Source: a bacterium (lineage in GTDB: Bacteria > Pseudomonadota > Alphaproteobacteria > Caulobacterales > Hyphomonadaceae). Taken from it: a stretch of DNA of 6,320 nt. Of the stretch, positions 5,769 to 6,320 are shown in pieces. Made by a program: the position numbers and the translations under genes. The DNA lies in the NCBI GenBank assembly GCA_030824255.1, contig JAVBYB010000425.1, forward strand, positions 1 through 6,320, read 5' to 3'. Positions within the stretch are counted from its first letter, which is position 1. Every line of letters begins with the position of its first letter. The notes under the pieces are model-generated. The model was not told where the DNA came from, ran no database searches, and saw nothing but the letters and a program-made list of their open reading frames with translations.

Positions 5769-6320
5769 ATGAAACGGTCATCGTTGCGGATCGGGCTGGC
5801 GGCTGTGGCGGCCATGGCGCTGCTGGGAGCATGCGACAACAATAACGTGCTGCTCTGGCCGTGGGTGGAGATCGCCGCCAAGGAAGAGGAAGTCCCCGAA
5901 GACCCCAACGCGCTGCCGCCGCCGCCGCCCATTGACGCCGTCGACCCGATCAACCCGGACGATCCAAACCTGGGCTCCGTGCCCAATCCGAACGGCAATA
6001 CCGGCGCGCCGGTGGACGGCACGCCGTTCGACGATGGCAAACCTGAAAACCCCGCGGTCGATACCGGCGACGGCAAGCCTCTGGAAAGCGCCGAGACCGG
6101 CGAAGTCCTGCCGCCCCTGCCCGTGCCGACAGAGCCGGGCGTGACGCCGGCTGAGCCGACAACCCCGGCGCCAACCGAGCAGGCGTCCAACGATCCGCCC
6201 GCAACGCCGCCGGTGACGACGCCGGTGACGACGCCGCCAACCGGCCCCACTGAAACACCCGCGCCGACGACGCCGACAGAGCCCGCAACGCCTGCGCCCG
6301 TCGCGCCGTCCTTCTACTTC
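5769..6320 (+). CDS. Partial Pro/Thr-rich lipoprotein
   Basis: This frame is open to the right edge, with 184 codons visible. The signal MKRSSLRIGLAAVAAMALLGAC gives a good lipobox (LLGAC) with Cys22. Asp23 at +2 is the inner-membrane retention signal in E. coli, though sorting rules in alphaproteobacteria are less certain. After an aromatic patch (VLLWPWVE, 27-34) comes a very long disordered stretch: acidic and Asn/Asp/Pro-rich at about 40-105, then Pro/Thr/Ala-rich up to the last residues (SFYF), where a folded domain may begin. Such tethers usually span the periplasm or cell wall or project a domain from the surface. It sits 74 bases after the preceding lipoprotein in the same direction. 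The function cannot be judged without the missing C-terminal part. Confidence 0.88.
   Translation, partial: MKRSSLRIGLAAVAAMALLGACDNNNVLLWPWVEIAAKEEEVPEDPNALPPPPPIDAVDPINPDDPNLGSVPNPNGNTGAPVDGTPFDDGKPENPAVDTGDGKPLESAETGEVLPPLPVPTEPGVTPAEPTTPAPTEQASNDPPATPPVTTPVTTPPTGPTETPAPTTPTEPATPAPVAPSFYF
6210..6233 (+). repeat. Two tandem 12-base units CCGGTGACGACG
   Basis: Two identical adjacent 12-base units encode PVTT-PVTT in the Thr/Pro-rich tether. Exact identity suggests a recent slippage duplication and a tether whose length may vary between strains. Confidence 0.75.

Overview
The window is GC-rich DNA with strongly G/C-ending codons. It carries Gram-negative type lipoprotein signals and an E. 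coli CobB-like sirtuin. This fits an alphaproteobacterium, perhaps a marine Hyphomonadaceae-like lineage, but the lineage is inferred from style and not from a marker gene. No rRNA, tRNA, CRISPR array, transposase or integrase was seen.

Left part (1-1816), ordinary housekeeping or accessory genes. The first 299 bases hold the 5' end of an unrecognised soluble protein on the minus strand. A four-helix membrane protein (408-800, plus) diverges from it. Tail to tail with that gene, overlapping by 11 bases, lies a class III sirtuin deacylase (790-1536, minus) with every catalytic, zinc-binding and desuccinylase-type residue. Upstream of the sirtuin is a small gene (1664-1816, minus) for a 50-residue membrane peptide or lipoprotein.

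Centre (1817-2092): a divergent intergenic region with several dyads and three copies of an ACCTGA half-site.

Right part (2093-6320), four genes on the plus strand that look like one envelope cassette: (i) a large lipoprotein-type S8 subtilisin protease with its own propeptide-like domain; (ii) a small single-pass membrane protein whose periplasmic domain resembles a stand-alone subtilisin propeptide (I9 type), preceded by a structured leader; (iii) an unrecognised lipoprotein, coupled by a TGATG overlap; (iv) a Pro/Thr-rich lipoprotein that runs off the right edge.

The most interesting reading is that genes (i) and (ii) are a membrane-tethered subtilase with a separate, trans-acting, propeptide-like inhibitor or chaperone. 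Genes (iii) and (iv) would be further anchored envelope partners. The protease call is firm. The I9-like call rests on a pattern match over a region of about 93 residues, and the functional pairing is inference.
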